Assembly: GCA_947632355.1 (NCBI GenBank)
Contig: CANROY010000002.1
Coordinates: forward strand, 1 to 64,000
Length of the DNA: 64,000 nt
Direction of reading: 5' to 3'
Source: an uncultured Bacilli bacterium
Lineage (GTDB): Bacteria > Bacillota_I > Bacilli_A > RF39 > UBA660
A program made the translations under genes and the position numbers. A model generated the notes under the pieces. The model did not search any database, was not told the origin of the DNA, and was given only the letters and a program-made list of their open reading frames with translations. Positions 8,818 to 17,735 of the stretch are shown in pieces (the stretch's first letter is position 1; each line of letters begins with the position of its first letter).

Positions 8818-8838
8818 CCTTTAGGGCTTTTTTCTTTT
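8816..8838 (+). terminator. Intrinsic terminator
   Basis: Short GC stem AGCC (8816-8819) with GGCT (8825-8828) followed by TTTTTTCTTTTT. Confidence 0.7.
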
Positions 8839-8846
8839 TGCTAAAT

Positions 8847-8875
8847 TTGACATTTGAAGAAAAAAGTGGTAATCT
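8847..8875 (+). promoter_or_regulatory. Strong sigma-A type promoter
   Basis: TTGACA (8847-8852), 17 bases, TAATCT (8870-8875) with TG at 8867-8868 making an extended -10. Confidence 0.8.
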
Positions 8876-8904
8876 AAACACTGTTAAAAAAAGGGGGATT
8901 TGTT

Positions 8905-10062
8905 ATGGAAACCATTGACAAATTTAAATTACTTATCATTGATTTTATAAATTATTTAGAATATGGATTAAAAAATAAAGTTGTTTTTGACGTGACTTTA
9001 AAAAAGGAAATACCTACTCAAGAAATAGAGTATCAATTAAATATTTTAAATAAGTTGCTTGATTTTCTTTCTTTATCTAATCAAGAGGTGAAAGAAAAAC
9101 AACAAATTTTTATTGATTATCCTTTAATTTCTAGTTTTCTAGAAGATAAGAAATTTAGTAATCAAGAAAAAATTGAGATTTTTTTCTATTTTATAGAGAA
9201 AAATAATATTTCATTTCAAGAGTGTGAAATGGGGAATCCTGTTTTGATTGATGTGACAAAATTAAGACAACTTTATTCTCCAAATAGTAATCCAGAAGCT
9301 TTTGATAAATTAATACAAAAAATAGATTTAAATAAAATTATAATTAGTAAAGACTCTCAGCTTTCCAAACAAGAAATTCAAATTAAAAAATACATAATGC
9401 AAATATTTGATGACTCTTTAGCTAAAGACAAAATTAGTATTCAAATGCATACTTCTTTAGATAAACATTATTTCAAAAAGAAAGATACGTATACAGAAAA
9501 AGATTTGCAATATATTCGTGTGGCTTTAAAATATTTAGGAATTTCTGATAAGGATAGAACGATTATATTAAATAGTTTAAAGAAAAATTTAAAGAAACGT
9601 ACAGAAGTAGTGGTAGAGGAAAAAAGAAGAAAAGAAGAAACATTTGATTATCAAGATGCTTTTCTTAAAGTAAGTGAAGTAGTAGATTTAAAAAATATGT
9701 TTCCGAAAAAAAGTTTAACTTTAGAGGAAAGAATCTATTATTTGGCTTTATTAACAAAAATGAATGTATCAAAAGAAGAACGCTATTTATTTTTAAGAAA
9801 TTGTGAAATGTATGCCAATATGAATCCGATTGCTATGTATATAACGGAATATGAAAAATTAAAGTATTATGAAGAAAAGGTTGGATTACAACAAGAACTT
9901 GCTTATTTAGAAGAATTAGCCCAAGAAGCAATGCTATCTAACAATGAAGATTATGCTGTTTGGAAGGAAAGCATGCAAGCCGAATTAAAAAAAATCTATG
10001 CTTGGATACCCAAAAACTTTGCTTATGAAGTGGAAGAAGCTAGTAAACTTATCTTAAAGTAG
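8905..10062 (+). CDS. Unknown helical cytoplasmic protein
   Basis: 385 residues, Lys/Glu/Leu-rich, predicted almost wholly helical, with no signal peptide, membrane segment or catalytic motif that I recognise. A charged run near the middle (around 230) separates two helical halves. The start follows an AGGGGG ribosome-binding site. It has its own consensus promoter and lies just before the CIRCE-controlled hrcA operon, with no clear terminator between them. No function is proposed. Confidence 0.65.
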   Translation: METIDKFKLLIIDFINYLEYGLKNKVVFDVTLKKEIPTQEIEYQLNILNKLLDFLSLSNQEVKEKQQIFIDYPLISSFLEDKKFSNQEKIEIFFYFIEKNNISFQECEMGNPVLIDVTKLRQLYSPNSNPEAFDKLIQKIDLNKIIISKDSQLSKQEIQIKKYIMQIFDDSLAKDKISIQMHTSLDKHYFKKKDTYTEKDLQYIRVALKYLGISDKDRTIILNSLKKNLKKRTEVVVEEKRRKEETFDYQDAFLKVSEVVDLKNMFPKKSLTLEERIYYLALLTKMNVSKEERYLFLRNCEMYANMNPIAMYITEYEKLKYYEEKVGLQQELAYLEELAQEAMLSNNEDYAVWKESMQAELKKIYAWIPKNFAYEVEEASKLILK

Positions 10063-10099
10063 TAGTTTCTTCTTTTAATTTACAAAAAATTTAAAAAAA

Positions 10100-10127
10100 T
10101 TAGCACTCATATATTGACAAGTGCTAA
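10100..10127 (+). promoter_or_regulatory. CIRCE operator 1
   Basis: TTAGCACTC (10100-10108) and AAGTGCTAA (10119-10127): arms match the CIRCE consensus in 17 of 18 positions, but the spacer is 10 rather than the usual 9. HrcA repressor is expected to bind here. The promoter -35 lies in the spacer and right arm. Confidence 0.9.
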
Positions 10128-10142
10128 ACATATGATTATAAT
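10114..10142 (+). promoter_or_regulatory. Consensus promoter of the hrcA-dnaK operon
   Basis: Perfect TTGACA (10114-10119), 17 bases, perfect TATAAT (10137-10142). The -35 is inside CIRCE 1, and the start region (about 10149) is inside the second CIRCE-like site, so HrcA would block polymerase at both ends. Confidence 0.92.
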
Positions 10143-10147
10143 GATAA

Positions 10148-10174
10148 TTAGCAATTGAATATTGCTAGTGCTAA
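10148..10174 (+). promoter_or_regulatory. Degenerate CIRCE operator 2
   Basis: TTAGCAATT (10148-10156), 9-base spacer, TAGTGCTAA (10166-10174). The outer six bases of each arm fit CIRCE and the spacer has canonical length, but the inner bases are changed. It covers the expected transcription start. Confidence 0.78.
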
Positions 10175-10189
10175 AAAGAAGGTGATAAA

Positions 10190-11212
10190 GTGGACGAAAG
10201 ACAAAAGGAACTGTTAAAAGCCATTGTAGAGTCGTACATTAAAACCGTAAAACCGATTGGTTCGAAATCTTTATGCAAAAAGTTTAATTGTTCAAGTGCA
10301 ACCATTCGTAATGAGATGGCTGTCTTAGAAAATTTAGGGTATATTGAAAAGAACCATATTTCATCAGGAAGAATTCCTAGTGAAGTGGGCTATAAGTATT
10401 ATGTAGAACATTTAATGAAACCAAAAGAATTAACAGGTGAAGATGTTTTAAAACTCCAAACGATATTTAAAAATAATGAGTTAGAACTAAGTGATACGAT
10501 TAATAAAACCGTGGAAATTATTAGTGAACTTACTCATTACACAAGTATTGTTTTAGGAAAAAGTAGTGATGAGAATACATTAAAACAAGTAAGTATAATT
10601 CCTATAAGTGATCATAAAATTGTCGCTGTTGTTTGTACCGATAAAGGAATTGTAGAAAATAAACAATTTTTACTTGATAATGAAGCCGAAATTAATGAAA
10701 TTGTGAAAACTTGTGATATTATCAATAAAATGTTAGTAGGAACACCTATTAATGATGTAGCACGAAGATTAGAATTTGAAATCAAACCGATTATAAGTCG
10801 ACAAATTAAGCAGTATGAAGCTGTGTATACTATATTTGCAGATGCTTTTAATGATTTTCTAAATAAACGTGGCAATGTACATTTTGGTGGTAAAACTATG
10901 ATATTTGATGAACCAGAATACAACGATGCCAATGAAATTAAGCGTTTGGCAAGTAAGTTTGAAGATCAAGATTTCATTCGAAAAATTGAAGAAGAAGATA
11001 ATAATGGGGATATTAAAATCTATATTGGTGAAGAAACTGAATTTGATCCAAATGTTACCATTATTAAAAGTACTTATAAATTAAATGGGGAAGAAGGAAC
11101 TATTGCCATTGTTGGACCAAAACGAATGGAATATGATCGTGTCGTTGGGCTTTTAAGTTATTTACAGAAAGCCTTAAATGATTTAGAAAATGAGGGGGAT
11201 CGTTATGAATAA
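10190..11212 (+). CDS. hrcA: Heat-inducible transcription repressor HrcA
   Basis: 340 residues, normal length. HrcA binds CIRCE and represses chaperone genes; its folding depends on chaperone supply, so it reports protein damage. The N-terminal winged helix is clear (IGSKSLCKKF, SSATIRNEMAVLENLGY and SSGRIPSEVGYKYYV, residues about 20-70), followed by the HrcA dimer and inserted domains. The start is GTG at 10190, supported by AGAAGGTGAT upstream. It is the first gene of hrcA-(unknown)-grpE-dnaK, as in Bacilli, and is autoregulated by the two CIRCE sites. Confidence 0.97.
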   Translation: MDERQKELLKAIVESYIKTVKPIGSKSLCKKFNCSSATIRNEMAVLENLGYIEKNHISSGRIPSEVGYKYYVEHLMKPKELTGEDVLKLQTIFKNNELELSDTINKTVEIISELTHYTSIVLGKSSDENTLKQVSIIPISDHKIVAVVCTDKGIVENKQFLLDNEAEINEIVKTCDIINKMLVGTPINDVARRLEFEIKPIISRQIKQYEAVYTIFADAFNDFLNKRGNVHFGGKTMIFDEPEYNDANEIKRLASKFEDQDFIRKIEEEDNNGDIKIYIGEETEFDPNVTIIKSTYKLNGEEGTIAIVGPKRMEYDRVVGLLSYLQKALNDLENEGDRYE

Positions 11213-11603
11213 ATTAGGGGGTTGCTATGAACTGGAATTAAATCGTTTGTTTTCAAAACAGGCCGAGAAAAATGTTCTTGTTTATAGCCATAGAAACAAC
11301 AATCAATGGAATTTATGGCAAAGTGATTCTGGGTTGGTATTAGGTTTTATTATCAGAAGAGGAATGGCTATTCCTTATCTAACCGGTATCAAAAAAGAAT
11401 CTTTAGAAAAGTTCTATTGTCAAAATCCTGCTCTGGTTGATGAGTGGGTCAAAAAAGATATCAAGTACTACTTTGAAGTCTTAAGAGAACTTTTGGAAGA
11501 ACAAAAATTACAACCGACCGAAGAATATCAGCGAAGCCGTAAAAAAAAGAAAAATACCCAAATTGAAGGGCAAATGTCCTTAAAAGATTTTGGGATTATA
11601 TAA
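11205..11603 (+). CDS. Unknown protein within the hrcA-grpE operon
   Basis: 132 residues. The ATG at 11205 is preferred to the one at 11190 because GAGGGGG (11192-11198) is correctly spaced for it; it overlaps the end of hrcA by 8 bases. The N-terminal half is mixed alpha/beta with W-N-L-W-Q-S-D, then a helical part and a basic linker. The C-terminus reads QMSLKDFGII, which resembles sliding-clamp binding peptides (Q-x-x-L-x-x-F). I do not recognise the family. Its place between hrcA and grpE suggests induction with the heat-shock genes. Confidence 0.75.
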   Translation: MNKLGGCYELELNRLFSKQAEKNVLVYSHRNNNQWNLWQSDSGLVLGFIIRRGMAIPYLTGIKKESLEKFYCQNPALVDEWVKKDIKYYFEVLRELLEEQKLQPTEEYQRSRKKKKNTQIEGQMSLKDFGII

Positions 11604-11617
11604 AAGGAGATGCAAAA

Positions 11618-12148
11618 ATGGAACAAGAAGAAGTAAAAAAAGATGAACAACAAGAAAAGTTGCAGCAAGAAAAACCAAAGAAAAATAAGCCAAATAAAGA
11701 GATTGAAAAATTAAAAAATGAGAATTTGGCCCTCAATGAAAAAATCTTACGTATTAGTGCAGATGTTCAAAATATGAAAAAAAGGTTAGAAGATGAAATT
11801 TCTAGACTGCAAAAATATGAAGGTTTAGAACTCGCAAGAGAATTACTTCCAACCATTGATAATTTTGAAAGAGCGATTCAATTAGATGATACAAATCTAA
11901 ATGATGAACTATCAAAATTCTTAAGTGGTTTCAAAATGATTTATGCAAATCTAGTAAATTTACTAAATCAAAAAGAAATCAAAGAAATTGATTGTTTAGG
12001 AAAAGAATTTGACCCTACTTTTATGGATGCAGTTTTAACATCTAAAGAGGAAGGTATTCCTAAAAATCAAGTCATAGAAGTCCTTCAAAAAGGCTATATG
12101 TATAAAGATAAATTACTAAGACCTGCCATGGTCAAGGTAAGTGAATAA
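11618..12148 (+). CDS. grpE: Nucleotide exchange factor GrpE
   Basis: 176 residues. GrpE releases ADP from DnaK. The protein has a charged Lys/Glu-rich N-terminus, a long dimer-forming coiled coil with ADVQNMKKRLEDEI, then LARELLPTIDNFERAI and a beta-rich C-terminal domain ending in the family-typical LLRPAMVKVSE. It follows AAAGGAGATG and lies 22 bases upstream of dnaK in the CIRCE-controlled operon. Confidence 0.96.
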   Translation: MEQEEVKKDEQQEKLQQEKPKKNKPNKEIEKLKNENLALNEKILRISADVQNMKKRLEDEISRLQKYEGLELARELLPTIDNFERAIQLDDTNLNDELSKFLSGFKMIYANLVNLLNQKEIKEIDCLGKEFDPTFMDAVLTSKEEGIPKNQVIEVLQKGYMYKDKLLRPAMVKVSE

Positions 12149-12170
12149 GAAAAGGAAAGGTGAATAAATT

Positions 12171-13997
12171 ATGGCAAAAATTATAGGTATCGATTTAGGT
12201 ACAACAAATTCATGTGTAGCATACTTAGAGGGAGGTAAACCGGTTGTTATTGCAAATAGCGAAGGAAATCGTACAACTCCAAGTGTTGTTGCCTTTAAAG
12301 AAGATGGAGAAGAACTTGTAGGAGATAACGCGAAACGTCAAGCCGTTACCAATAAAAATACGGTTTCTTCTATCAAAAGAAAAATGGGTACTGATGAAAA
12401 AGTAGAGATTAATGGTAAAAAATATACTCCACAAGAAATCAGTGCAAAAATATTAATGAAACTTAAAAAAGACGCAGAAAGTTTCTTAGGAGATAAAGTT
12501 ACAAAGGCTGTTATTACAGTTCCTGCTTACTTTAATGATGCGCAACGTCAAGCAACGAAAGATGCTGGTAAAATTGCAGGACTTGAAGTAGAAAGAATTG
12601 TCAATGAACCTACTGCTGCTGCTTTAGCTTATGGTCTTGATAAACAAGATAAATTACAAACCATTTTAGTTTATGACTTAGGTGGAGGTACATTTGATGT
12701 ATCTATTCTAGAACTCGGTGATGGAATCTTCGAAGTTAAAGCAACCAGTGGTAATAACCATTTAGGTGGAGATGACTTCGATAATCGTATTATCGATTAC
12801 TTAGTAGAAGAATTTAAGAAAAGTGATGGCATTGACTTATCAAAAGATAAAATGGCAATGCAAAGATTAAAAGATGCTGCTGAAAAAGCCAAAAAAGACT
12901 TATCTGGTATGACTTCTACCCAAATTAGTTTACCATTTATTTCTCAAAAAGAAGATGGACCAGTGCATTTAGAAATCAATTTAACCAAAGCAAAATTCGA
13001 AGACTTATGTCGTGACTTATTTGATTCAACTCTAGAACCTGTTCGTAATGCTTTAAAAGATGCGAAGTTATCGAAAAATGATATTAATCAAGTTATTTTA
13101 GTTGGTGGTTCTACTCGTATTCCATACATTCAAGAATTAGTAAAAAAAGAACTTGGTCAAGAACCTCATAAAGGTGTAAATCCTGATGAAGTTGTTGCTA
13201 TGGGTGCTGCTATTCAAGGTGGTGTATTAACAGGAGAAGTTGAAGATATCGTACTACTTGATGTTACACCATTATCTTTAGGTATTGAAACATTAGGTGG
13301 TGTATGTACTGTCCTAATTCCAAGAAATACAACTATTCCAACAAGTAAATCACAAGTGTTCTCAACCGCTGCAGATAACCAACCGGCTGTTGATATTCAC
13401 GTACTACAAGGTGAAAGACCAATGGCTGCGGATAATAAAACTCTAGGAAACTTCCAACTTACCAATATTCCACCAGCACCAAGAGGAATTCCACAAATTG
13501 AAGTTAAATTCGATATTGATGCGAATGGTATCGTTAATGTTACAGCAAAAGATTTAGGAACCAATAAAGAACAATCCATTACGATTCAATCTTCAACGAG
13601 TCTAACGGAAGAAGAAATTGATAAGATGGTAAAAGAAGCCGAGGCCAATAAAGAAGCCGATGAAAAGCGAAAAGAAGAAGCAGATGTCAGAAACAACGCA
13701 GACTCTATGATTTTCGCTACTGAAAAAGCCATCAGTGATTTAGGAGACAAAGTAGACGAAAAAGACAAGAGTGATGCCGAAGACAAAATGAAAGAGCTAA
13801 AAGAAGCTTTAGAAAAAGATGATATTGAAGACATCAAAAAGAAAACCGATGCTTTAAATGAAGTGGCTATGAAACTTGCTACCAAAGTTTATGAAGAAGC
13901 CGCAAAAGAGAATCAAAATAAACAAGAAGAAGTAAAACCAGAAGAAAAAGACGATAAAAAAGACGACGTTGAAGAAGCAAACTACGAAGAAAAATAA
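12171..13997 (+). CDS. dnaK: Chaperone DnaK (Hsp70)
   Basis: 608 residues, the usual length. An ATP-dependent Hsp70 that binds exposed hydrophobic segments. Nucleotide-binding domain signatures include IGIDLGTTNSCVA near the start, VYDLGGGTFDVSIL and VILVGGSTRIPYIQ; the linker VLLDVTPLSLGIET leads into the substrate-binding beta domain and then the helical lid. The acidic tail ends EEANYEEK instead of the common EEVD-like ending. It works with GrpE upstream and DnaJ downstream. A weak hairpin separates it from pepF. Confidence 0.99.
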   Translation: MAKIIGIDLGTTNSCVAYLEGGKPVVIANSEGNRTTPSVVAFKEDGEELVGDNAKRQAVTNKNTVSSIKRKMGTDEKVEINGKKYTPQEISAKILMKLKKDAESFLGDKVTKAVITVPAYFNDAQRQATKDAGKIAGLEVERIVNEPTAAALAYGLDKQDKLQTILVYDLGGGTFDVSILELGDGIFEVKATSGNNHLGGDDFDNRIIDYLVEEFKKSDGIDLSKDKMAMQRLKDAAEKAKKDLSGMTSTQISLPFISQKEDGPVHLEINLTKAKFEDLCRDLFDSTLEPVRNALKDAKLSKNDINQVILVGGSTRIPYIQELVKKELGQEPHKGVNPDEVVAMGAAIQGGVLTGEVEDIVLLDVTPLSLGIETLGGVCTVLIPRNTTIPTSKSQVFSTAADNQPAVDIHVLQGERPMAADNKTLGNFQLTNIPPAPRGIPQIEVKFDIDANGIVNVTAKDLGTNKEQSITIQSSTSLTEEEIDKMVKEAEANKEADEKRKEEADVRNNADSMIFATEKAISDLGDKVDEKDKSDAEDKMKELKEALEKDDIEDIKKKTDALNEVAMKLATKVYEEAAKENQNKQEEVKPEEKDDKKDDVEEANYEEK

Positions 13998-14000
13998 AGA

Positions 14001-14030
14001 AAAGTTCTAGGAAAATAGAACTTTCCTTTT
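14001..14030 (+). terminator. Weak terminator or attenuator between dnaK and pepF
   Basis: Perfect 9-bp stem AAAGTTCTA (14001-14009) with TAGAACTTT (14016-14024), followed by CCTTTTGG, a poor T-run. It probably reduces rather than stops transcription into pepF-dnaJ, or protects the dnaK mRNA 3' end. Confidence 0.6.
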
Positions 14031-14056
14031 GGTTCATATAGAAGGAGAAAAAAACT

Positions 14057-15850
14057 ATGCCAAAAAAACGTAAAGATTACTCTGATGAGATGAAATGGAA
14101 TGTAAAAGATTTATTTGCAATAGAAGAAGATTTTGAAAACGAATTCAAAGCCTTAGAGCAAGAATTACCTAAGTATAAAAAATACCAAGGTCATATCTTA
14201 GAGAATGCTAACAATTTGTATGAGGTATTAACACTCGATATGGACGTTAGCAAGCGTTTAGAAAGACTTTATATTTATGGACATATTCAAAATGACCAAG
14301 ATACTACGGATACACATTATCAAACCCTTTATGGTCGTGTAGCAAAATTAAATGAAAAATATGTTTCTGCTGTGTCTTTTATTACGCCAGAAATCTTAAA
14401 ACAAGAGTATTCTCTTATTGAAAAATATATAGAAGAAAATCCCAAATTAAAAGAGTATGAAAGATTGTTAAAAGAAATTTTCAAATTGAAAGAGCATACT
14501 TTAGGAGACAAAGAAGAACAAATTCTATCCGATTTATCTGCAAGTTTTAGTACACCGGATGATGTGTATTCTGTCCTATCCGATGCGGATTTAAAATTTG
14601 GATTTATTAAAGATGAAAATGGAAAAAAAGAAGAATTAACTGAAAAAAGTTATCGTAAATTTATTGAATCTCCAAATCGTTCTGTTCGAAAACGTGCTTT
14701 TCAACAATTATATAAAACGTATGGTGATTTTAAAAATACCTATGCTTCCTTATTAATGAGTGAAGTAAAAAATAATAATAAAATTGCAAGTGTACGTGGG
14801 TATGAAAGTGCCTTAAACGCTTCTTTATATAGAAGAGATATTCCCGAAGAAATTTATACGAATTTAATTACAACGGTGAAAAAAAATATAGCGCCTTTAT
14901 CTAAGTTTTGGAAATTAAAAAAACAAGCCCTACATTTAAATTCTTTCCATATTTATGATACGTTTGCTCCGATTACCAAAGAAGTACAAAAAAAGTATAC
15001 GATAGAAGATGCAAAAGATTTATTATTAAAAAGTTTATCCGTTCTAGGACCTACTTATATTGAAGATTTAAAAAAATCTTTTGAAGAGGGATGGATTGAT
15101 TTTCCACCAAATGATGGAAAAAGAAATGGAGCGTATTGTACTGCCTGCTATAGTGTGCACCCTTATGTTTTATTAAGCTTTGATGGCTCTTTAAATAATG
15201 TTTCTACTCTTGCTCATGAACTTGGGCATGCTATGCACTATTATTACGCTTGTAAAAATCAAAAGTATCAAGACTATGCTTATTCTATCTTTGTTGCTGA
15301 AGTTGCAAGTCAAGTCAATCAAATTTTATTAAGTAAATATTTAATTGCAAATACAACGGATAAAGAGATGAAAAAGTATTTAATTGATGATTTAATTCAA
15401 GATTTTAAAGCAACCATTTATCGTCAAACGATGTTTGCGGAATTTGAACGCACCATTCATGAAAAAGACCAAGAAGGAACTGTTTTAACACATGAAGAAT
15501 TAAGTACTCTTTATTATCAGTTAAATAAAGAATATTTTGGTAAAAATATTGTCATTGATGATGTGATTCGTTATGAATGGGCGAGAATTCCTCATTTCTA
15601 TATGAATTTTTATGTTTATCAATATGCAACTGCTTATGCAGCAGCGATAAAAATTGCTATGGATATTTTAAATCAAAAAGAAAATGCCGTTACGAATTAT
15701 TTAGAATTTTTAAAACTAGGATGTACAAAAACTCCAATTGAATCCTTAAAAGTAGCAGGAGTTGATATGTCCAAACCACAAACTTTGAATGAGGCATTTA
15801 CTTATTTTGATGATTTAATTCAAGAATTAACAAAACTATATCAAGATTAG
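14057..15850 (+). CDS. pepF: Oligoendopeptidase F (M3B family)
   Basis: 597 residues, the normal length. A cytoplasmic zinc endopeptidase that cuts short peptides. The zinc site is LAHELGHAMHYYY (HEXXH) near residue 390, with the downstream Glu in FVAEVASQVNQ as third ligand. The M3 catalytic region H-F-Y-M-N-F-Y-V-Y-Q-Y-A follows. SD AGAAGGAG precedes the ATG. It lies between dnaK and dnaJ, only 10 bases before dnaJ, an unusual place that would tie peptide breakdown to the heat-shock response (inference). Confidence 0.95.
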   Translation: MPKKRKDYSDEMKWNVKDLFAIEEDFENEFKALEQELPKYKKYQGHILENANNLYEVLTLDMDVSKRLERLYIYGHIQNDQDTTDTHYQTLYGRVAKLNEKYVSAVSFITPEILKQEYSLIEKYIEENPKLKEYERLLKEIFKLKEHTLGDKEEQILSDLSASFSTPDDVYSVLSDADLKFGFIKDENGKKEELTEKSYRKFIESPNRSVRKRAFQQLYKTYGDFKNTYASLLMSEVKNNNKIASVRGYESALNASLYRRDIPEEIYTNLITTVKKNIAPLSKFWKLKKQALHLNSFHIYDTFAPITKEVQKKYTIEDAKDLLLKSLSVLGPTYIEDLKKSFEEGWIDFPPNDGKRNGAYCTACYSVHPYVLLSFDGSLNNVSTLAHELGHAMHYYYACKNQKYQDYAYSIFVAEVASQVNQILLSKYLIANTTDKEMKKYLIDDLIQDFKATIYRQTMFAEFERTIHEKDQEGTVLTHEELSTLYYQLNKEYFGKNIVIDDVIRYEWARIPHFYMNFYVYQYATAYAAAIKIAMDILNQKENAVTNYLEFLKLGCTKTPIESLKVAGVDMSKPQTLNEAFTYFDDLIQELTKLYQD

Positions 15851-15860
15851 AGGTGAATGT

Positions 15861-16994
15861 ATGAATAAAAAAGATTATTATGAGGTTTTAGGGGTTTCTA
15901 AAACGGCAAGTGATGAAGAGATTAAAAGAGCCTTTCGTCGTCTTGCAAAACAATACCACCCTGATGTCAATAAAGAACCGGATGCCGAAGCAAAATTCAA
16001 AGAGATAGGAGAAGCCTATGCCATTTTATCTGACCCAGAAAAACGTCGTCAATATGACCAATTTGGTCATGCAGCTTTTGAAAATGGTGGAGCAGGATTT
16101 AGTGGCTTTGATATCAATGATATTGATTTAAGTGAAATCTTTGAAGACTTATTTGGTTCTTCTTTCGGTTCCGGATTTGGTTCGAATTTTGGATTTAATT
16201 TCGGCGGTCGAAATCGAGGAAATGCACCAACTAAAGGAAAAGACCGTTTGGTTACGTTAAACTTAACATTCGAAGAAGCTGTATTTGGTTGTAAAAAAAG
16301 TATTCATCTTGATTTGAATGAGACTTGTCAAAAATGTGGTGGTAAAGGTGGTTCCAATGAAAAGAAATGTTCCAAATGTAATGGACGTGGAACCATTGTT
16401 ATGGAACAAAAGTCTATGTTTGGTATTTTTCAAACTCAAACCACTTGTCCGGATTGTGGAGGATCTGGCACGACATTTGAAAATGTTTGTAATGAGTGCC
16501 ATGGAACTGGTTTTATAAAACAAAATAAAGAAATTGTTGTCAGTGTCCCTGAAGGTGTTGATACAGGATACCAACTACGTATTAGTGGTAAAGGAGAAGC
16601 CGGAAGAAATGGTGGACCAAATGGAGATATTTATATCGAATTCAATGTCAAAAAACACGATTTCTTTGAAAGACACGATGAAGATATTTATTTAGAAGTT
16701 CCTTTAACCATTTCAGAAGCTGCTCTTGGTTGTAAAAAAGAAATACCAACGCTTGAAAATAATGTTATTCTTGAAATAAAAGCTGGGGCATCAACTGGAG
16801 ATAAATTAAAATTAAAAGGGAAGGGAATTAAAGTACCAAACTCTTTACGTAAAGGAGATTTGTTTGTCATACTAAATGTTGTTACACCAACCAAATTAAA
16901 TCGTAAACAAAAGAAATTATTAGAAGAACTTGCAGAAACCGAATTAGATGATGAAGCTGTATTTAAAAATTTCAAAAAGTACTTAAAAAAATAA
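15861..16994 (+). CDS. dnaJ: Co-chaperone DnaJ (Hsp40)
   Basis: 377 residues, full-length type I DnaJ. It stimulates the ATPase of DnaK and hands over substrates. The J domain (1-70) has the HPD motif in YHPDVNKEPD, followed by a Gly/Phe-rich linker. Four zinc-binding repeats follow: CQKCGGKG, CSKCNGRG, CPDCGGSG and CNECHGTG. C-terminal substrate-binding domains end the protein. It starts 10 bases after pepF with SD AGAGGTG, and a strong terminator overlaps its end. Confidence 0.98.
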   Translation: MNKKDYYEVLGVSKTASDEEIKRAFRRLAKQYHPDVNKEPDAEAKFKEIGEAYAILSDPEKRRQYDQFGHAAFENGGAGFSGFDINDIDLSEIFEDLFGSSFGSGFGSNFGFNFGGRNRGNAPTKGKDRLVTLNLTFEEAVFGCKKSIHLDLNETCQKCGGKGGSNEKKCSKCNGRGTIVMEQKSMFGIFQTQTTCPDCGGSGTTFENVCNECHGTGFIKQNKEIVVSVPEGVDTGYQLRISGKGEAGRNGGPNGDIYIEFNVKKHDFFERHDEDIYLEVPLTISEAALGCKKEIPTLENNVILEIKAGASTGDKLKLKGKGIKVPNSLRKGDLFVILNVVTPTKLNRKQKKLLEELAETELDDEAVFKNFKKYLKK

Positions 16995-17008
16995 GTGCTT
17001 TTTTATTT
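16974..17008 (+). terminator. Intrinsic terminator after dnaJ
   Basis: 12-bp stem AAAAAGTACTTA (16974-16985) with TAAGTGCTTTTT (16992-17003), one G-U pair, running into a T-rich tail. It ends the heat-shock cluster. Confidence 0.9.
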
Positions 17009-17036
17009 TCCTAATCATGAAAACAAGAAGGTTTCA

Positions 17037-17065
17037 TAGACATTGTAGATGTTTTTTGATAGAAT
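17037..17065 (+). promoter_or_regulatory. Promoter of trmB
   Basis: TAGACA (17037-17042), 17 bases, TAGAAT (17060-17065) with TG at 17057-17058 (extended -10). Confidence 0.65.
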
Positions 17066-17084
17066 AAAATAGAGGTGTATGCAT

Positions 17085-17723
17085 ATGCGATACAATGTAG
17101 TAAAAGGGGCTAGAGAAATTTTAGCAGATAGTTCCTATGTTATACAAAATCCTGAAAAATATAAAAATAATTGGTCTAGTGTTTTTGGAAACAATAATCC
17201 TATTTGTTTAGAACTTGGTATGGGAAGAGGAATCTTTATAATCGAAATGGCAAAAATGTACCCCAATAAAAATTTTATTGGTTTAGAATTAGATCCTTCT
17301 CAAACCGCAACAGCTATTAAAAACATTGGAACCAAAAAACTGAATAATTTAAAAATTATTTGTAGTGATGCAAATAACATCGTAGAGTATTTTGGTAAAG
17401 AAATTGATACCATTTATTTAACGTTTTCAGAACCATGGCCGAAAAAGCAAGATGAAAAGAAGCGATTTACCTCTCTAAACTACTTAAAACTCTATGATCG
17501 TATTTTTAGAAAAAATAAGCACATTATATTAAAAACAGATAATAAAATACTTTTTGCAAGTTCTCTTGAAAATTTAAGTGAGTTTTGGTATACTTTTGAT
17601 AAGGTAAGTTTAGACTTACATCATGATGAGCGAAATATACCCAATATTATGACCGATTTTGAAGTACAATATTATAAAGAGCATCGACCTATTTACTATG
17701 TTGATGCTAAATATAAAGATTAG
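17085..17723 (+). CDS. trmB: tRNA (guanine-N7)-methyltransferase
   Basis: 212 residues. It forms m7G at position 46 of tRNAs using S-adenosylmethionine. The SAM-binding loop is visible as CLELGMGRGIFIIEMA, and the TrmB signature as FSEPWPKKQDEKKRF, with FEVQYYKEHRPIYY near the C-terminus. The ATG at 17085 is preferred: GAGGTG (17072-17077) is 7 bases away, whereas the ATG at 17079 almost touches it. It has its own promoter and is followed within 15 bases by a gene of unknown function. Confidence 0.95.
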   Translation: MRYNVVKGAREILADSSYVIQNPEKYKNNWSSVFGNNNPICLELGMGRGIFIIEMAKMYPNKNFIGLELDPSQTATAIKNIGTKKLNNLKIICSDANNIVEYFGKEIDTIYLTFSEPWPKKQDEKKRFTSLNYLKLYDRIFRKNKHIILKTDNKILFASSLENLSEFWYTFDKVSLDLHHDERNIPNIMTDFEVQYYKEHRPIYYVDAKYKD

Positions 17724-17735
17724 GATGTGGAAAAT

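Noticed and set aside
13586..13885. Long Ser-rich minus-strand frame inside dnaK
   Set aside because: It is the antisense shadow of the Lys/Glu-rich DnaK C-terminus, with no ribosome-binding site or promoter.
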